Positions 23,576-34,269 of a stretch of DNA of 64,000 nt are shown piece by piece. The position numbers and the translations under genes were made by a program. The stretch is from positions 12,624,087-12,688,086 of the forward strand of contig JAYGXS010000007.1 in the NCBI GenBank assembly GCA_036362985.1, in the 5' to 3' direction. The notes under the pieces are model-generated. The model ran no database searches, was not told where the DNA came from, and worked only from the letters and a program-made list of their open reading frames with translations. The first letter of the stretch is position 1, and every line of letters begins with the position of its first letter. This stretch comes from Ligula intestinalis (lineage: Eukaryota; Platyhelminthes; Cestoda; Diphyllobothriidea; Diphyllobothriidae).

Positions 23576-23856
23576 GAATTCGCATCACTTAATGCTGTGG
23601 CCTCTCTACGCCTATCTCGTGCAAGCCTTATTGTAAGCGCTAATTCAAATATTTGCGCTATCCTTAAGTGAAATGATAGAGAGCTATAAGACGTATCCTC
23701 AAGTTGTTTTTGTAATTTATTTAGTCTTTTTCGGTGAAAATGTGGCACAGGAGAAAAAGCTGAATTTGATTTAAAAATCTTGAGTGGGATAAGAGCCTGA
23801 ATATTTTCTGTTAGGTTTTGCAATAGCTCCTGGAAAAAGTAGGGATCGTTAGTCAA
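23551..23856 (-). pseudogene. Element 4 pre-RT linker segment
   Basis: The frame contains KIFKSNSAFSPVPHF, KRLNKLQKQLEDTSYSSLS, HLRIAQIFELALTIRLARD and RREATALS. The same series is at 45870-46090 (+, element 6) and at 35144-35395 (-, element 3). It is the linker between endonuclease and RT in this non-LTR family. It is truncated at the left, where a plus-strand retroelement tail abuts. Confidence 0.65.
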
Positions 23857-23868
23857 AAGTATGCTTTG

Positions 23869-24715
23869 TCAATATAGGGTACTTAAGAAATCATTTATTA
23901 ATTCATGGTTCACGTTACCAAAGTCAAGGTTATTGTATTTTACCTCGGGCTTTTTAGAAAGAGAGACTGGAAAACCACAGTGAATTAAGGCATAATCACT
24001 TGTGAAAATATCACGATGAAAATTCGTAAAAAGAGAGTGGACATCATTTGCAAAAACTAAATTTAGTATGTTGTCATTTCTGGTCGCTGAACTGACCACT
24101 TGTGACATATTTGAAAAGTTCTTAGTGTCAACAAATTTCTGAAATCTTGGTGGACAGGTATTTGGATGCCAGTCAATGTCTGGCAAATTAAAATCACCTA
24201 CAATTAAACTGACATCGAATTGAGTCCCTGCAACTTTTCCAAACATTTCACACAGCTTCATTACATTACTTGAGTTACAGGGGGGATTGTAGACACACCC
24301 AATTATCGCTTTTTTATTGTGTGGCTTGATGACTGAAAAAAGACAAAAATTTCCAGAAAATGACGAAATGCTCAGGTGATACGGGAAATGTACCCAGGAT
24401 GATTTAATATAAAGAAGGCAACCCCCGCCACGCTTTTCAATACGGTCTTGTCTGTACAAGCTATCATTATCTATGGCGAGTGGCGAGTCAGAAATAAGAG
24501 TGTGTCCAAGATTCAGTGACCCAGAGCACATTTGGATCAAGCTCAAATGCTACTGTTTTAAGTTCTGCCATCTCATTAACAACTGATCTCGCATTGAATG
24601 AGACTATACTGAGCGTATCCTGCAGATGCAGATTACGCTCGTCAGTATTTATAAAAAAGGAGAACTTGGTGGCGGAAAGGGAAACGGCATTGGAGAAATA
24701 AAAGGCGGAAAGCAA
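23869..24715 (-). pseudogene. Element 4 APE endonuclease, one frameshift
   Basis: Two overlapping frames (24488-24715, then 23869-24546) give SFNARSVVNEMAEL, WVTESWTHS, then KRGGGCLLYI, AIIGCVYNPP, IVGDFNLPDIDW, NDNILNLVF and SDYALIHC. The catalytic Asn, Glu and the GDFN motif are kept. The terminal S-D-H is S-D-Y. A single shift at about 24500-24540 separates the first two motifs. This is the best preserved endonuclease of its family in the window. Confidence 0.8.
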
Positions 24716-25590
24716 ACTGGCACTGGTCTACAGTTTGTCAAGTAATTATTATCAAATGAACGGTGCATATTGTAGAAAGGCATATTACAGGGAGATCCAT
24801 CGAAAGGATGGCTGAAGTGTGGCGTGGGAAAACCAGGAGGGTACATAAAAATAGGATTTTGAGGCATTATATCATAATGTGACGGAAAATTTTCCTTCGA
24901 AAATTGCATGACTGGTTTTGAAAAACGGTATATTTTATTTGCTGGCTGAATTATTTGGGGATGTTGATGAGTTTTGGGAATAGTAAAAGCGCTAGCTTGA
25001 GCGTTTGGGTCTTTTTTAGATACTGAGTTGTTATCTGGAATCATATTTCCGAATTTGGGTGTATATATTACTAGTCATGGACGCCATGGCTGCCGTCAAC
25101 ATTCACAGAAGCATCCCTCCCCTATAATTCACACACTTCCCCCACGAGCGACAGTTTTTCTCCTAAAAACCACAAATGACATTCCATTTTGAATTATGAG
25201 CCAGCCTAAGGACATTTTTTACCGTCTGCTATTCTTCCTTAGTTACACTGCTGGCTCGTGTTAACTGAGTGTGAGTGTATTACTTGAAACAAGCGAGTAG
25301 TCTTCTGAAATTGTGTCAACGACTTCTTTGGAATGTTCAGCTATGCCGATGCATTTCTGAAATCCTATGTACCATGAGGGAGTTCAGAGGCGTTTGCTTA
25401 TATTTCCTTTAATAAATTTGACTTGACTTGAATTGACTGACGTAGATTTACTATGGGCGTTCGTAGGTTTATTGGAATTTAAAGCTATCGCAGACGTGGT
25501 TCTCTTAAAAGGCGAACGATTTGACGAAGCTACAATCTCACTCAAATCACGAGAAAGGTGAATAGGAGAAGTATCAGGGGAAACTGACAT
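24649..25590 (-). pseudogene. Element 4 ORF1-like, proline-rich
   Basis: The frame 24649-25044 encodes a Pro/Phe-rich tail (FPPFISPMPFPFPPPSSPFL) just upstream of the endonuclease. The piece 25384-25590 encodes a Ser/Lys-rich segment ending KFIKGNISKRL. An unrelated repeat at 25115-25270 lies between them. The counterpart in element 3 is the Ser/Pro-rich frame 36261-36890. No zinc knuckle or recognised domain is visible. Confidence 0.5.
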
Positions 25591-25666
25591 TGACCCAGAG
25601 GAATGTGGGCTTACCTGAGTGGGATGGCCGGCCTCAGAGACAACTTTTGGTTTTGTTGAAGTGAAG

Positions 25667-26145
25667 TGTGCGAGCCACTGATCGAGTCGGAAGAGCCAAC
25701 GGTTTCGTGTTTTGGTACGACCTGGAGCGTCTTACAGACTGTGGGTGAAGACATTTCATCAATTCCTGACTTTTGACTTCTACCCCTCCTGGGCATATTG
25801 GGTACGAGCTCAAGCAAACAGAAGAAGTAACGCAGTGGTGTGATAATAAAGTGTAGAATGTCAGTACGAACATGGAAAACACGTCAAAAAGGAAGATAAG
25901 TAGCCAAAGGGAAACACAGAGACAAAAGTAGTGTCTGGGAAGATGAAAAATAGGAAAAGGGTAAAAAGGACCAACAAAATCACGAAGACTCGTCGGTCGG
26001 TGTCACCTCCACGGGTTCTGTCTTCTGTTCCGATAGCTCACCCTCGTAGCACCACACAGCCTAGTTCACCTTCAGAAACCGCGGCAAAACCCTCTTAGGC
26101 TCTTTTTAGGGCAATCAAACAAACGATACTTTCTCCTCTCCTACA
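25667..26145 (-). repeat. Gypsy-1 LTR (3' LTR in element sense)
   Basis: 479 bp, TG...CA ends, nearly identical to 30035-30514. It adjoins the purine-rich tract at 26146-26155, as expected for the 3' LTR of a minus-strand element. Confidence 0.9.
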
Positions 26146-26155
26146 CACCCCCCAG
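26146..26155 (-). promoter_or_regulatory. Polypurine tract of Gypsy-1
   Basis: CTGGGGGGTG on the minus strand lies immediately before the 3' LTR. It is the expected primer site for plus-strand DNA synthesis. Confidence 0.6.
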
Positions 26156-26363
26156 ACGGGGCCCTGTCCTCAGGGCCCGCAGCAGTTGTGGTTTCTACTG
26201 TCTCCTACCGGACGGCTATCGGTACCAGATGAGGGTATAGGACTAGGGTTAGTTCTGCCGTAGCCGTAGGTAGCTGACCCCGGTAGGGTTAAAGCTTATC
26301 AAAATGTGCTGTAAAATGGAGTCTGTAGGGTTGCTTTATGTCTTTGAGTAAGTACGCGGATGT

Positions 26364-26990
26364 CTAATTGACGTTGATGATGTGATATGGGCCTTTCCAA
26401 TGTTTGAAGAACTTTGCCGTTGTGCCTAATTGGAGGATGGCCCGATATTTCCACACTAGGTCGCCCTTGATATAAGGGAAAACGGAACGTGGACGAGTTG
26501 ACCGTCGCTCTGTAAGCCAATAGGGCGCAGGGGAGACGTTTATCACAGTCGAGGGGGTGGTGGTCCTATGAAAGGCTCTTAGAAGTTTGTTGAGCGTTCG
26601 GTTCGTTCGCGCAAATCGGCCGTTTCCTTCTGGTTGGAAAGGTGTTGTATGTGTTTTGTATATCTGCAACATCTCGCACACTTCGCGTAGCAACTTGCAG
26701 TCGGAGTTGGCGCCACAGTCTGAATGGAGGGAAAGGGCTGCTCCGAACCGGCAAATCCGTTCGTTATAAACAGCTGTGGTAACAGAAGCCGCATCTCGTG
26801 TAAGGAGAGGTATGGCCTCAACCCACTTGGTGCAGTAGTCTACTAGGAGCAGGATAAAGTTGTGCTTATCGGTGGTGTATTTAAGTGGGCCAATAATGTC
26901 CACACCGACCCGTTGAAATGGAAAAACCCATTTGCATGGGCTGAAGTGGAGCGCGCCTGCGTTGCGTAAGATTCTAAAAGGACGCACAGG
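26364..26990 (-). pseudogene. Gypsy-1 integrase core
   Basis: The 207-codon frame has FQRVGVDIIGPL (first catalytic Asp), LHSDCGANSDCKLL (second Asp) and FQPEGNGRFARTNRTLNKLL (Glu). The D-D-E triad of the retroviral integrase fold is therefore present. KGDLVWKYR near the end is a typical C-terminal beta-barrel segment. The N-terminal HHCC zinc finger should lie right of 26990 but is not in a continuous frame. The fragment inserts element cDNA in live relatives. Confidence 0.85.
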
Positions 26991-27396
26991 TAGGGCAGGT
27001 GTTACAAGATATATGGACTTGTTCGCGTAGCCGTGGCCACCAAAAGCGTTGACGGGCAGCGAATTCTATTTTGTGTTGACCGACGTGACCGAGTTCATTA
27101 CGCAGATCGGAGACGATGGGGATAACAAGACTATTAGGAAGGACAACTTGAGGGGACTTGGAATGTTCCTCCGTATAAAGAAGGATGTCGTTGTCGATAA
27201 AAAGGTGGGGCCATTGGTAGCGAACGATATAGGCTTCTTCGGGCGAACCCGTCAGATCTTTATCGGAAGGTCACTGGTGACCGTGGAAGAGATGGTCGTA
27301 CACGATGACTGTGTCAGGGTCTGTGCTTTGGGCGATGGCCCAGTGATGAAGTGTACTTGGGTCAGCTTAGATAGCATGAATGTGGCTACCGACAGA

Positions 27397-27983
27397 CTAA
27401 ATATCGGAGGGATCGTCTGTATGTGGGTGGCGGGAGAGGGCGTCCGCGTTGGCATGGTGTTTACCGGGTCGGTAAGTACAGGAATAGGTGTACTGTTGGA
27501 GGACTTCCTGCCACCGGGCTAGACGTCCTTCAGCATCTTTAGTGCGTTCTAGCCAAAAGAGAGCATTGTGGTCTGTGCGAATCACAAAGGGTTTGCCCAG
27601 TAGGTAGGGGCAAAGTTTTCTGACAAAGGTGACAACGGTTTACAGTTCCCTGCCGTAAACGGAATAGTTCCTCTTGGTTTTTTTAAGGGTCCTACTCGCA
27701 AAACAGACGGCTTTCTCGCGATGCTCCGCATCTGCCTGGGAGAGCACTGCACCAATCGCAAAAAGCTGGCGTCGGTGTCGAGAATAAATGGTGGGTTTGA
27801 CTCCGTGGTGTTCGGAAGCATGAGGATTGGTGCGGAGCACAGACGTGCCCTGAGTTCATCAAAAGCGGCTTGGCACTCCGCCGTCCAACAAAACGCTTTT
27901 TGGTGGCTTTTCTCTGTCAATTGATACAGTGGGCGCGCTATCCGCGAGAAGTTTGTAATGAAGTGCCTATAATACGAGGCCAA
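27397..27983 (-). pseudogene. Gypsy-1 RNase H domain, frameshifted
   Basis: Frames 27582-27983, 27640-27840 and 27397-27585 together give FLDTDASF-like ILDTDASFL, AVCFASRTLKKTKRNYSVYGREL, RTDHNALFWL, RLARWQEVLQQYTYS and RPGKHHANADALSRHP. The Asp, Glu and Asp positions of an RNase H are recognisable. At least two shifts break it. Confidence 0.8.
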
Positions 27984-28194
27984 TCCGAAAAAAACCCGCG
28001 GTTATTGGTGTTGGCCATGAGTGGATAACCTAGATCTTTTCGGTACTTATTTCAATACCGGCAGAACTTATAGCGTGTCCTAGGTTAATAACCTTCTTGC
28101 GCAGAAAACAGCACTTCTGGGGGTTGAGAGTGAGGCCTGCTTCTCGTAGGTCTGTCAAGACTGCGTAAAGGTTGTCGTTGTGTTCCTCGATCGT

Positions 28195-28690
28195 TTAACC
28201 GAAAACGATCACATCGTCCAAATAAATGAGGCATTGTCGGGGATAAAGGTGTGCCAAAAGAACTCGCATTAGACGTTGGAAAGTGGCCGCTGCGTTGCAG
28301 AGCTTGAAGGGCATGGTCTCAAACTCATATAGCCCTTGAGGGAGAATAAATGCAGTTTTCTGTCGGTCTGCTGGTTCGACCTCTACTTGCCAGTATCCGG
28401 ATTTGAGATCCAGATTCGAAAACCAATGAGACCCTGTGAGGGCGTTGAGTGTACAGTCTGTGCGGAGTAGGGGAAACGAGTCACGGGTAGTGACTGTGTT
28501 TAACCGGCCGTACTCAACGCAAAAACGTACTTCCCCGTCTTTCTTGGGGACCAATGTCACTGAGGATGCCCAAGGGAAACGTGAAGGCTTGATTACTCCC
28601 GCAGCTAGCATCCTGTCTAAAAGTTTGTCGACTTCGTCCTGGAGATATGCCGGGATACGATGGGGTAGCTGCCATAAAGGTTAAGCTGCG
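28195..28690 (-). pseudogene. Gypsy-1 reverse transcriptase
   Basis: The frame 28195-28611 contains GVIKPSRFPWASSVTLVPKK, RFCVEYGRLNTVTTRDSFPL, FSNLDLKSGYWQVEV, KTAFILPQGLYEFETMPFKL, CNAAATFQRLM and IYLDDVIVFG. The catalytic Y-L-D-D box is intact. A stop after VIVFG (28195) interrupts the palm-thumb link. The sequence then continues in frame with a Gypsy-type GLTLNPQKCCF segment, read left of 28195. Confidence 0.9.
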
Positions 28691-29240
28691 CCCGTAACGA
28701 TGGCGTGGCGTATACAGTTAGTGCGAATAAGGGAATGGTCATCCCGGGAAAAAACGTCATGAAAGTCTTTAAGCATTGCCTTGAGGGAAGTTATGTCAGC
28801 ACCAATGAGGGTTTCCTTAGGTAATACGTCATCAATCATTGAAGATGGAAAATGCACAGCTGCTTGGATAACGGTGCAAGTGGATACCTCATCATAAGTA
28901 ACCGGCAATGGGTTTGGCTTTGCGACTGTGCATCTAAACTGGATCTTGATTTTCTGAACATCAATACAGCAACCATAATCGGACAAGAAATCCGTGCCCA
29001 GTAAGATATCCCATGTCAGGTTAGGAACTTCTATAAAAGTGTGCTCGGCCGTCAAAGCCGGGAATTAAAACGTGAGGGAAACATAACCAAGTTGGCGTAA
29101 CGGCGAGCCATCGGCCGTGTTTAACCCTATTTTACTCCCGGGGGGTTCCTTCTGAATGCAACCCGAAGATAAGATAATACGTGGATTGACAAGTGAAATT
29201 GAAGCGCCCTTGTCAGTTAAAGCGGCTTCTAGCCTGTAAT
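28681..29240 (-). pseudogene. Gypsy-1 aspartic protease region
   Basis: ALTDKGASISLVNPRI (in the frame 29065-29529) stands at the protease active site, where D-T-G-A-S is expected. Here the Thr is Lys. Downstream, after a shift, come TFIEVPNLTWDILLGTDFL and SDYGCCIDV (28681-29055), the conserved second half. The mutated triad should abolish cleavage. Confidence 0.75.
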
Positions 29241-29830
29241 CAATCGTGGTGTGTGCATAAAAAGATGCAAAAGGGGAAAGAGCAGTGGTACATGAAGTAA
29301 CCGAAAGCCTACCCGAGGTCTTTTTGCAGGCGCAGGCGTGCTCGCTCGACAGAGAAGGACCACCGGCTGTAGGTGGTGTCCATCGGTGACGGTTGAAACC
29401 AAACCGGTTGTTGCTGTGGAATGGACGGCGTTGATTAGCCTGTCGAGGTCCAGAGTCGTTCTGACGAGTGAATGAGGTCGAAGGTGGAGGTTTTATTGCA
29501 ACCGTGTGCATCCTGTAAGTGTTCGCCAACGCGCAGGAACCTCGCCGTCCTGGGCACTGCTTCTTTCAGGTCTTTGGGGAATTGCAACATGAGTGATTTT
29601 GTTAAGGCACATTTGGGCAGGCTCTTGATGAAAAAGTGCATGATGGTGTTTTCGTTGTAGGAGGAGGACAGAGAAGGCCACGAAATCTTAGTGAGTCGCG
29701 TCAAGTCATCTGCAAATTGAGTAGGGGTTTCCGAGACCCGCAGTCTGCGGACGAACAAGGCGTCGATGGCCTCGCCAAACGATTGTGTCTCGCCAAGTGT
29801 TGCCAACAGGCTGAAACATAGCTTGTCGAA
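29240..29830 (-). pseudogene. Gypsy-1 gag remnant
   Basis: The frame 29435-29806 has SFGEAIDALFVRRL and ETPTQFADDLTRL, IMHFFIKSLP, and EAVPRTARFL, similar in style to the capsid of flatworm Gypsy elements. The adjoining frame 29065-29529 carries a His/Arg-rich segment where a zinc knuckle would be expected, but no clear C-x2-C-x4-H-x4-C is seen. Confidence 0.6.
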
Positions 29831-30004
29831 CGGTTAGTTAGGATCAACCCCAGCGTCAAGCACTCGGTCTACCTGCAAGGGCGGGAGAGCGTCCAACAGC
29901 ATATCACTGCGATGTTCAGTAGAGACGTTGCGTAAATAGAATTTTGACCTAAGCCAAACGCTGAAGGATTCCTTCCCGTCATATTAAGGTATTTTGTTGG
30001 GGGA

Positions 30005-30032
30005 TGCTCGACCGCTGAGCTACCAACACTGT
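30005..30032 (-). other. tRNA D-arm-like sequence beside the 5' LTR
   Basis: On the minus strand, a few bases inside the 5' LTR, the sequence reads TTGGTAGCTCAGCGGTCGAG. It contains a perfect box A, TAGCTCAGCGG (30012-30022). A primer-binding site is expected here, but this is tRNA sense rather than the complement of a tRNA 3' end. Confidence 0.5.
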
Positions 30033-30034
30033 AG

Positions 30035-30514
30035 TGTGCGAGCCACTGATCGAGTCGGAAGAGCCAACGGTTTCGTGTTTTGGTACGACCTGGAGCGTCT
30101 TACAGACTGTGGGTGTAGACATTTCATCAATTCCTGACTTTCGACTTCTACCCCTCCTGGGCATATTGGGTACGAGCTCAAGCAAACAGAAGGAGTAACG
30201 CAGTGGTGTGATAATAAAGTGTAGAATGTCCGTACGAACACGGAAAACACGTCAAAAAGGAAGATAAGTGGCCAAAGGGAAACACAGAGACAAAAGTAGT
30301 GTCTGGGAAGATGAAAAATAGGAAAAGGGTAAAAAGGACCAACAGAATCACGAAGACTCGTCGGTAGGTGTCACCTCCATGGGTTCTGTCTTCTGTTCCG
30401 ATAGCTCACCCTCGTAGCACCACACAGCCTAGTTCACCTTCAGAAACCGCGGCAAAACCCTCTTAGGCTCTTTTTAGGGCAATCAAAACAAACGATACTC
30501 TCTCCTCTCCTACA
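30035..30514 (-). repeat. Gypsy-1 LTR (5' LTR in element sense)
   Basis: 480 bp, TG...CA ends, nearly identical to 25667-26145. Its outer flank is the ORF1 region of element 4. Confidence 0.9.
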
Positions 30515-30606
30515 AAAGCAAAGACAGTGTTCTCGTTTGCTACTTTGGATAAAACCCGACGCTCCATTGGCGTTTTATCCCTGCATACGTAAAGTTTATT
30601 TTCCTC

Positions 30607-30837
30607 TTAATAGTTGGCTGACCGCTCATGCTGCGAAAATATAAGGTCAACTTCTATCCCCGAAAGAAGTTTTTCGAAAATCGGCGGGTTTTTATTTCGG
30701 GGTGAGAGTATTTTAGCTTCTGCATCTTTTAAACTTAAAGCCACAATAGTAAAGAAACTGAACAGCATCATCTTTAGGCTGTTTATCTTTTGAAGCATTT
30801 GTTCAAAATAAATTATAATTCCTCGTTTGCCGATCAC
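30607..30837 (-). pseudogene. Element 4 ORF1 N-terminal piece
   Basis: A 76-codon frame, FEQMLQKINSLKMMLFSFF..., resembles the helical LQKCNDLLMKFGSVLSILG segment of the element 3 frame 36982-37404. It belongs to the ORF1 start of this family. It is cut from the rest by the Gypsy-1 insertion. Confidence 0.45.
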
Positions 30838-30883
30838 GGGTGTCAGTAGACGCCATATTGACGAAAGGCTCTAGTTTCTCACA

Positions 30884-31744
30884 TTGCTGAGAAGTGAGCA
30901 TAGATACCTTTCCATCAAAGATGACACCAAGGACCGTAAACAGACAAACATATTGGTTATAAAACTTACTAAACTAAATCCGGGTAGTGCCACTTCGCGG
31001 TCATCCACGTTTTCACACAACCAGGTTTCTGTTCATGAGATAATGTCGGAGGATATATCGGATATTTGCACTTTTAGTTCAATTTACTTGGATATTACAC
31101 TTTGTGCGTTGGTGTAGATAAACATCAGCGACTTATTCTTTGTAGCTTTTGTTACAGTCCACTTTGAACCTCTGTGAAAGGAACCAGTTGTGCCTTCATT
31201 CAAATTGGCTTTTCTCAACGAATACGAGGAGGACGGTGCATTATCCGGTCGTTGTAGATCATCGAATTTGACTCCCAATTCTGTTCTGTTTATCGTATTT
31301 CGAGAGCTAACTGTTGGCGTGTTTTCCTCTCCGTCGACGTATGCTCTGGTTGAACTTCGCAATTGTTATTCTTGATTCTGAAACGTCGTGCGAGAATGAG
31401 TTTTACTTGTTCTTCACTATATAACACTACTTTAGTGGTCGGGGATGTATACGATCTGATATGTCACTTGGGCGCCTTCCAAGCCTTAAGTTCTTTCGCA
31501 CATCTGCCACCTCGGTGGGCCGCAGGAGCTTGTTGAGGAGACCTTGGAAGTGCCCATGGCCTGCCAACTCCCGATCTGTGAAAGTCTTGGCCTCGGATTC
31601 TGGAAGTCCATGTATTAACAGATTTTGCGATCGGTCGGGCGAACTTCTCGATTTTACCGTAATATCTAGCTTATGGGACAATAAAATTTGCCTGTCATGG
31701 TGTAACGATGGCTTATGCACGATCTGAGGTTTTTTAAACTCCAA
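30884..31744 (-). mobile_element. 5' fragment of a CR1-like element
   Basis: Minus-strand frames: 31427-31744 with NLLIHGLPESEAKTF and LRLGRRPSDISDRIHPRPLK (ORF1), then 31084-31362 ending KSLMFIYTNAQSVISK, the usual start of an APE endonuclease. The ORF1 motif matches element 1, so it is probably the same broad family in opposite orientation. It breaks off where element 4's 5' end begins at about 30870, suggesting that element 4 inserted into it. Confidence 0.6.
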
Positions 31745-31759
31745 TGCAGTGGAACCCCA

Positions 31760-32620
31760 CTTACACCTGTTGTCTTCAATGACCAGCGTGTTGCTGACGG
31801 ATGTTGTCCATCGGTATCCCGTACTTGGCTATTTGCTTTGCTTGCATAATTGCAACTGGAGGCATTGCTGGGAATTCAAAAGATGCGTGGTTGTTTGTAC
31901 ATTTTTAGGAGAAAGCCCGTGATCCGTGGGAGGAATTTATATTCAAGATAGGAACGGCGTGCTGCTGAATATGTTTGCATTGAGCTAGGGGGAGCCCATT
32001 GCGTTTGATATCTTTATCCAAACGGGAAACCACAGAGACACGAGAACATCCCAATGACCCGAAAATGTGACTATGACCCTCCCTTACTGTTCGCCCCGTC
32101 CACCGCTAAAATGAAGAAAGCAGGGGGACCCGCTATGGTTGTCAGCAGTCGGTTTCAAGTATAATTGGGGAATAACGTTAAAATTCCGCGTTCCCTGGGG
32201 CCACAGGTGCGGTCGAGGTCACTTTCGATGTGATCCTTGCACTAAGCTTAATGACAAGGAGTCAGCGCAAATTTATTTGGCCAAGAAGGACGAGAAATAT
32301 TTTGGATGAACAATAAAACTACTGAAAAATTGGTTTCAGGTATGATCATGTTAGTTTTGTGTGACGTGGTGGTACGTAATGCTGTGTTGGGCAAACGTCG
32401 TTTTCAAGGTATTCATGAATTTGACATGACTATTTCCGCAAGTTGTCTCTTCTGTTAACTTTGAAGTCATTTCCTCCTCAAATCGTCCCTTGTGTTAGCA
32501 TCTGTTGTTTGCAGCAGATGCACGCTGGTCGAACATTCACATTCGAAGAAAATTAAGATTTAATCTCTTAAAGCTTTCGCTTTTTCTTATCTCAAACTTA
32601 GATATAAATTTCTATATTTT
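31760..32620. other. Stretch without recognised gene
   Basis: No open frame with a recognisable motif. The sequence lies between two minus-strand retroelements and shows no repeat that I can match elsewhere in the window. Confidence 0.5.
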
Positions 32621-32624
32621 TTTA

Positions 32625-32785
32625 TTTGAGGCCCGGAGGGCCTCGTCATTTCAAAATTAGTGCTGTGGAAAAATAAATACAAAATTGATAAATTCTGCTC
32701 TCCATGTAACAACCACATAGACAGCAGGAGCGTTAAGAAGTGTTGGTAGATTAATTCACATTCACCAACATATCATCTTTTTAAA
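32625..32785 (-). repeat. GC-hairpin retroelement tail, minus strand
   Basis: Read on the minus strand this is TTTTTCCACAGCACTA, AATGACGAGGCCCTCCGGGC and an A-rich end. It matches 23360-23575. Confidence 0.65.
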
Positions 32786-33383
32786 ACAGTAGTCAACGCA
32801 TGATGAACTAAGGAGGAAGCAGTCAAAAAAACTCCTACCATTTAAGCTGTGGCGGAGTTCACCGAAACCCGCTTAAAAAACAAAACGTAGAGAAAATAAC
32901 GGGGTTCGTTGAGAGGATTGATTGTAGTGCAAATGAGACCGGACCGTTGATGAGAAAGAATGAGGGTTGGAAACGCTTCTTGTAATTGGAAAAATCAAAT
33001 AACAGCAGAGGCTGTCGTTCACCATTGTTACACCGCCAACTGGCTACATGATCAGCCATCAGGGAGTTGAGACCGGAGGAGGCCATCGCCGACAACAGGG
33101 TCGACAAGAGAGTGAACGGCAGACGTCACCTGATCATCAACGAAACGCCGGAGATGTGACCTTGTAGACTGCGCAGTCCAGCGACGAGCTGGCGAAAGTA
33201 GCAAAACCACCACGAGCATGACTAAAGACCATGAAGCCTATCATCAGGGTAAAAAAACGGAGAATGGGGAAAACGGCAATGAGGACTGGACAGAGAAGTA
33301 GACGAAACATCGTTGCAAATATCACTCAAAAGGTGAAGAAATAGACATGTATGGGAAAAAAGTTTGATATAATTATAGCAACC

Positions 33384-34264
33384 TCAGATACCAGGGGGAC
33401 CCTTTTCAAAGTCCAAAGGTTGTGTGTTTGGGAAGGAGACGGATAACAAGGACTTTATATCTTCCGAAGTTAAGTGTTTACGTAATTTGACTTTAAAAAC
33501 TGCTATGTTAGACGACAGCCTAATTTCGAGGGGAATATTATTCCACAGGAAGGCATATTTGGAGGCAAAGAAGTGCAAATGTTCGAAGTGGAGCTTAAGG
33601 GGTGTGCAATAATTCTGGAGGAATTACGAGTGGCATAAGGTCTATCTGCGGGAATGAGAGCGTTGATTCGCGGAAGGTTAGGGGTAGAGTTAACGCGAAC
33701 GAGGAAACAGAGGCCCGCTTCGAGTCTTCTGACCCATAGAAATGTCATGTTCGCTAACTGATATCTCTCCGTATAAGAAATAGTGGATCGAGGAAGAGCG
33801 AATATTTTGCGAGTAAATACCCTCTGTACATTTTAAATCTAACCGCGGTCAGAAGCATTCATTAGACCAAAGAGGGGACAGCAGTATTCTCGGATGGGTA
33901 GAACATGCATGCGATAAAGTTTGAACTTTATTTCCAGCAGGAAGACATTTTGTGATATAAAACCAAATACCTGTGCAGCCTTCGCAGGTTTTCGATCCGC
34001 ATGAGGTGACAATGCTAGTTTATTTGTGTAGCTTAGACCTAAGTCTTCTATATCGGATCGTTCTAAAAGTGGAGTATTTTGAATGACTAGGGGCGGGGAA
34101 GCTTTGCGGGACCGAAACACATGAAACTGCACTTGGATGGGGAGAATTCCATCTGCCAGGTAGCACTCCAACATGAGAGTGTAAGTAGGTCCGCATTTTT
34201 TTAACAACGCACATACTTGCCGCGTCCTTAGAAACGGAGTATATACATATGAGGTCGTCTGCAT
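33384..34264 (-). pseudogene. Element 3 RT catalytic end and C-terminus
   Basis: Around 34264 a frameshifted Y-A-D-D box is visible (reading IIYADDLICI across frames). Beyond it are RTRQVCALLKKCGPTY, HVFRSRKASPP, DLGLSYTNKLALSPHADRK and LPIREYCCPLFGLMNAS, and after another shift the C-terminal FASKYAFLWNNIPLEIRLS at 33384-33578. Element 6 (46930-47520) gives the same C-terminal block, FASRYSFNWNKLPVEIRLL. Confidence 0.7.
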
Positions 34265-34269
34265 AAATA

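Larger units (their letters stand above)
25667..30514 (-). mobile_element. Gypsy-type LTR retrotransposon Gypsy-1, both LTRs present
   Basis: A pair of direct repeats about 480 bp long (25667-26145 and 30035-30514) bounds a minus-strand gag-protease-RT-RNase H-integrase order, as in Ty3/Gypsy. The LTRs begin TGTGCGAG and end CTCCTACA as read on the plus strand, so both show the canonical TG...CA ends. I count about a dozen differences between them, which suggests a fairly recent insertion. The coding frames are already broken. Flanking bases GAAG (left) and AAAG (right) nearly match, as a decayed 4-bp target duplication would. Confidence 0.9.
23580..30860 (-). mobile_element. Non-LTR retrotransposon element 4, split by Gypsy-1
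   Basis: Read on the minus strand from about 30860, there is an ORF1-like start (30607-30837). A Gypsy element interrupts it at 25667-30514. It resumes with ORF1 (25384-25590, 24649-25044), an APE endonuclease (23869-24715) and the region before the RT (23580-23856). The RT is missing at the left. Homologous proteins occur in element 3 (32625-37830) and element 6 (45815-47960). Resumption of the same ORF order across the LTR pair is the evidence for nesting. Confidence 0.7.

Noticed and set aside
27049..27522. 157-codon plus-strand open frame
   Set aside because: It is antisense to the RNase H and integrase region of Gypsy-1 and has no motif of its own.
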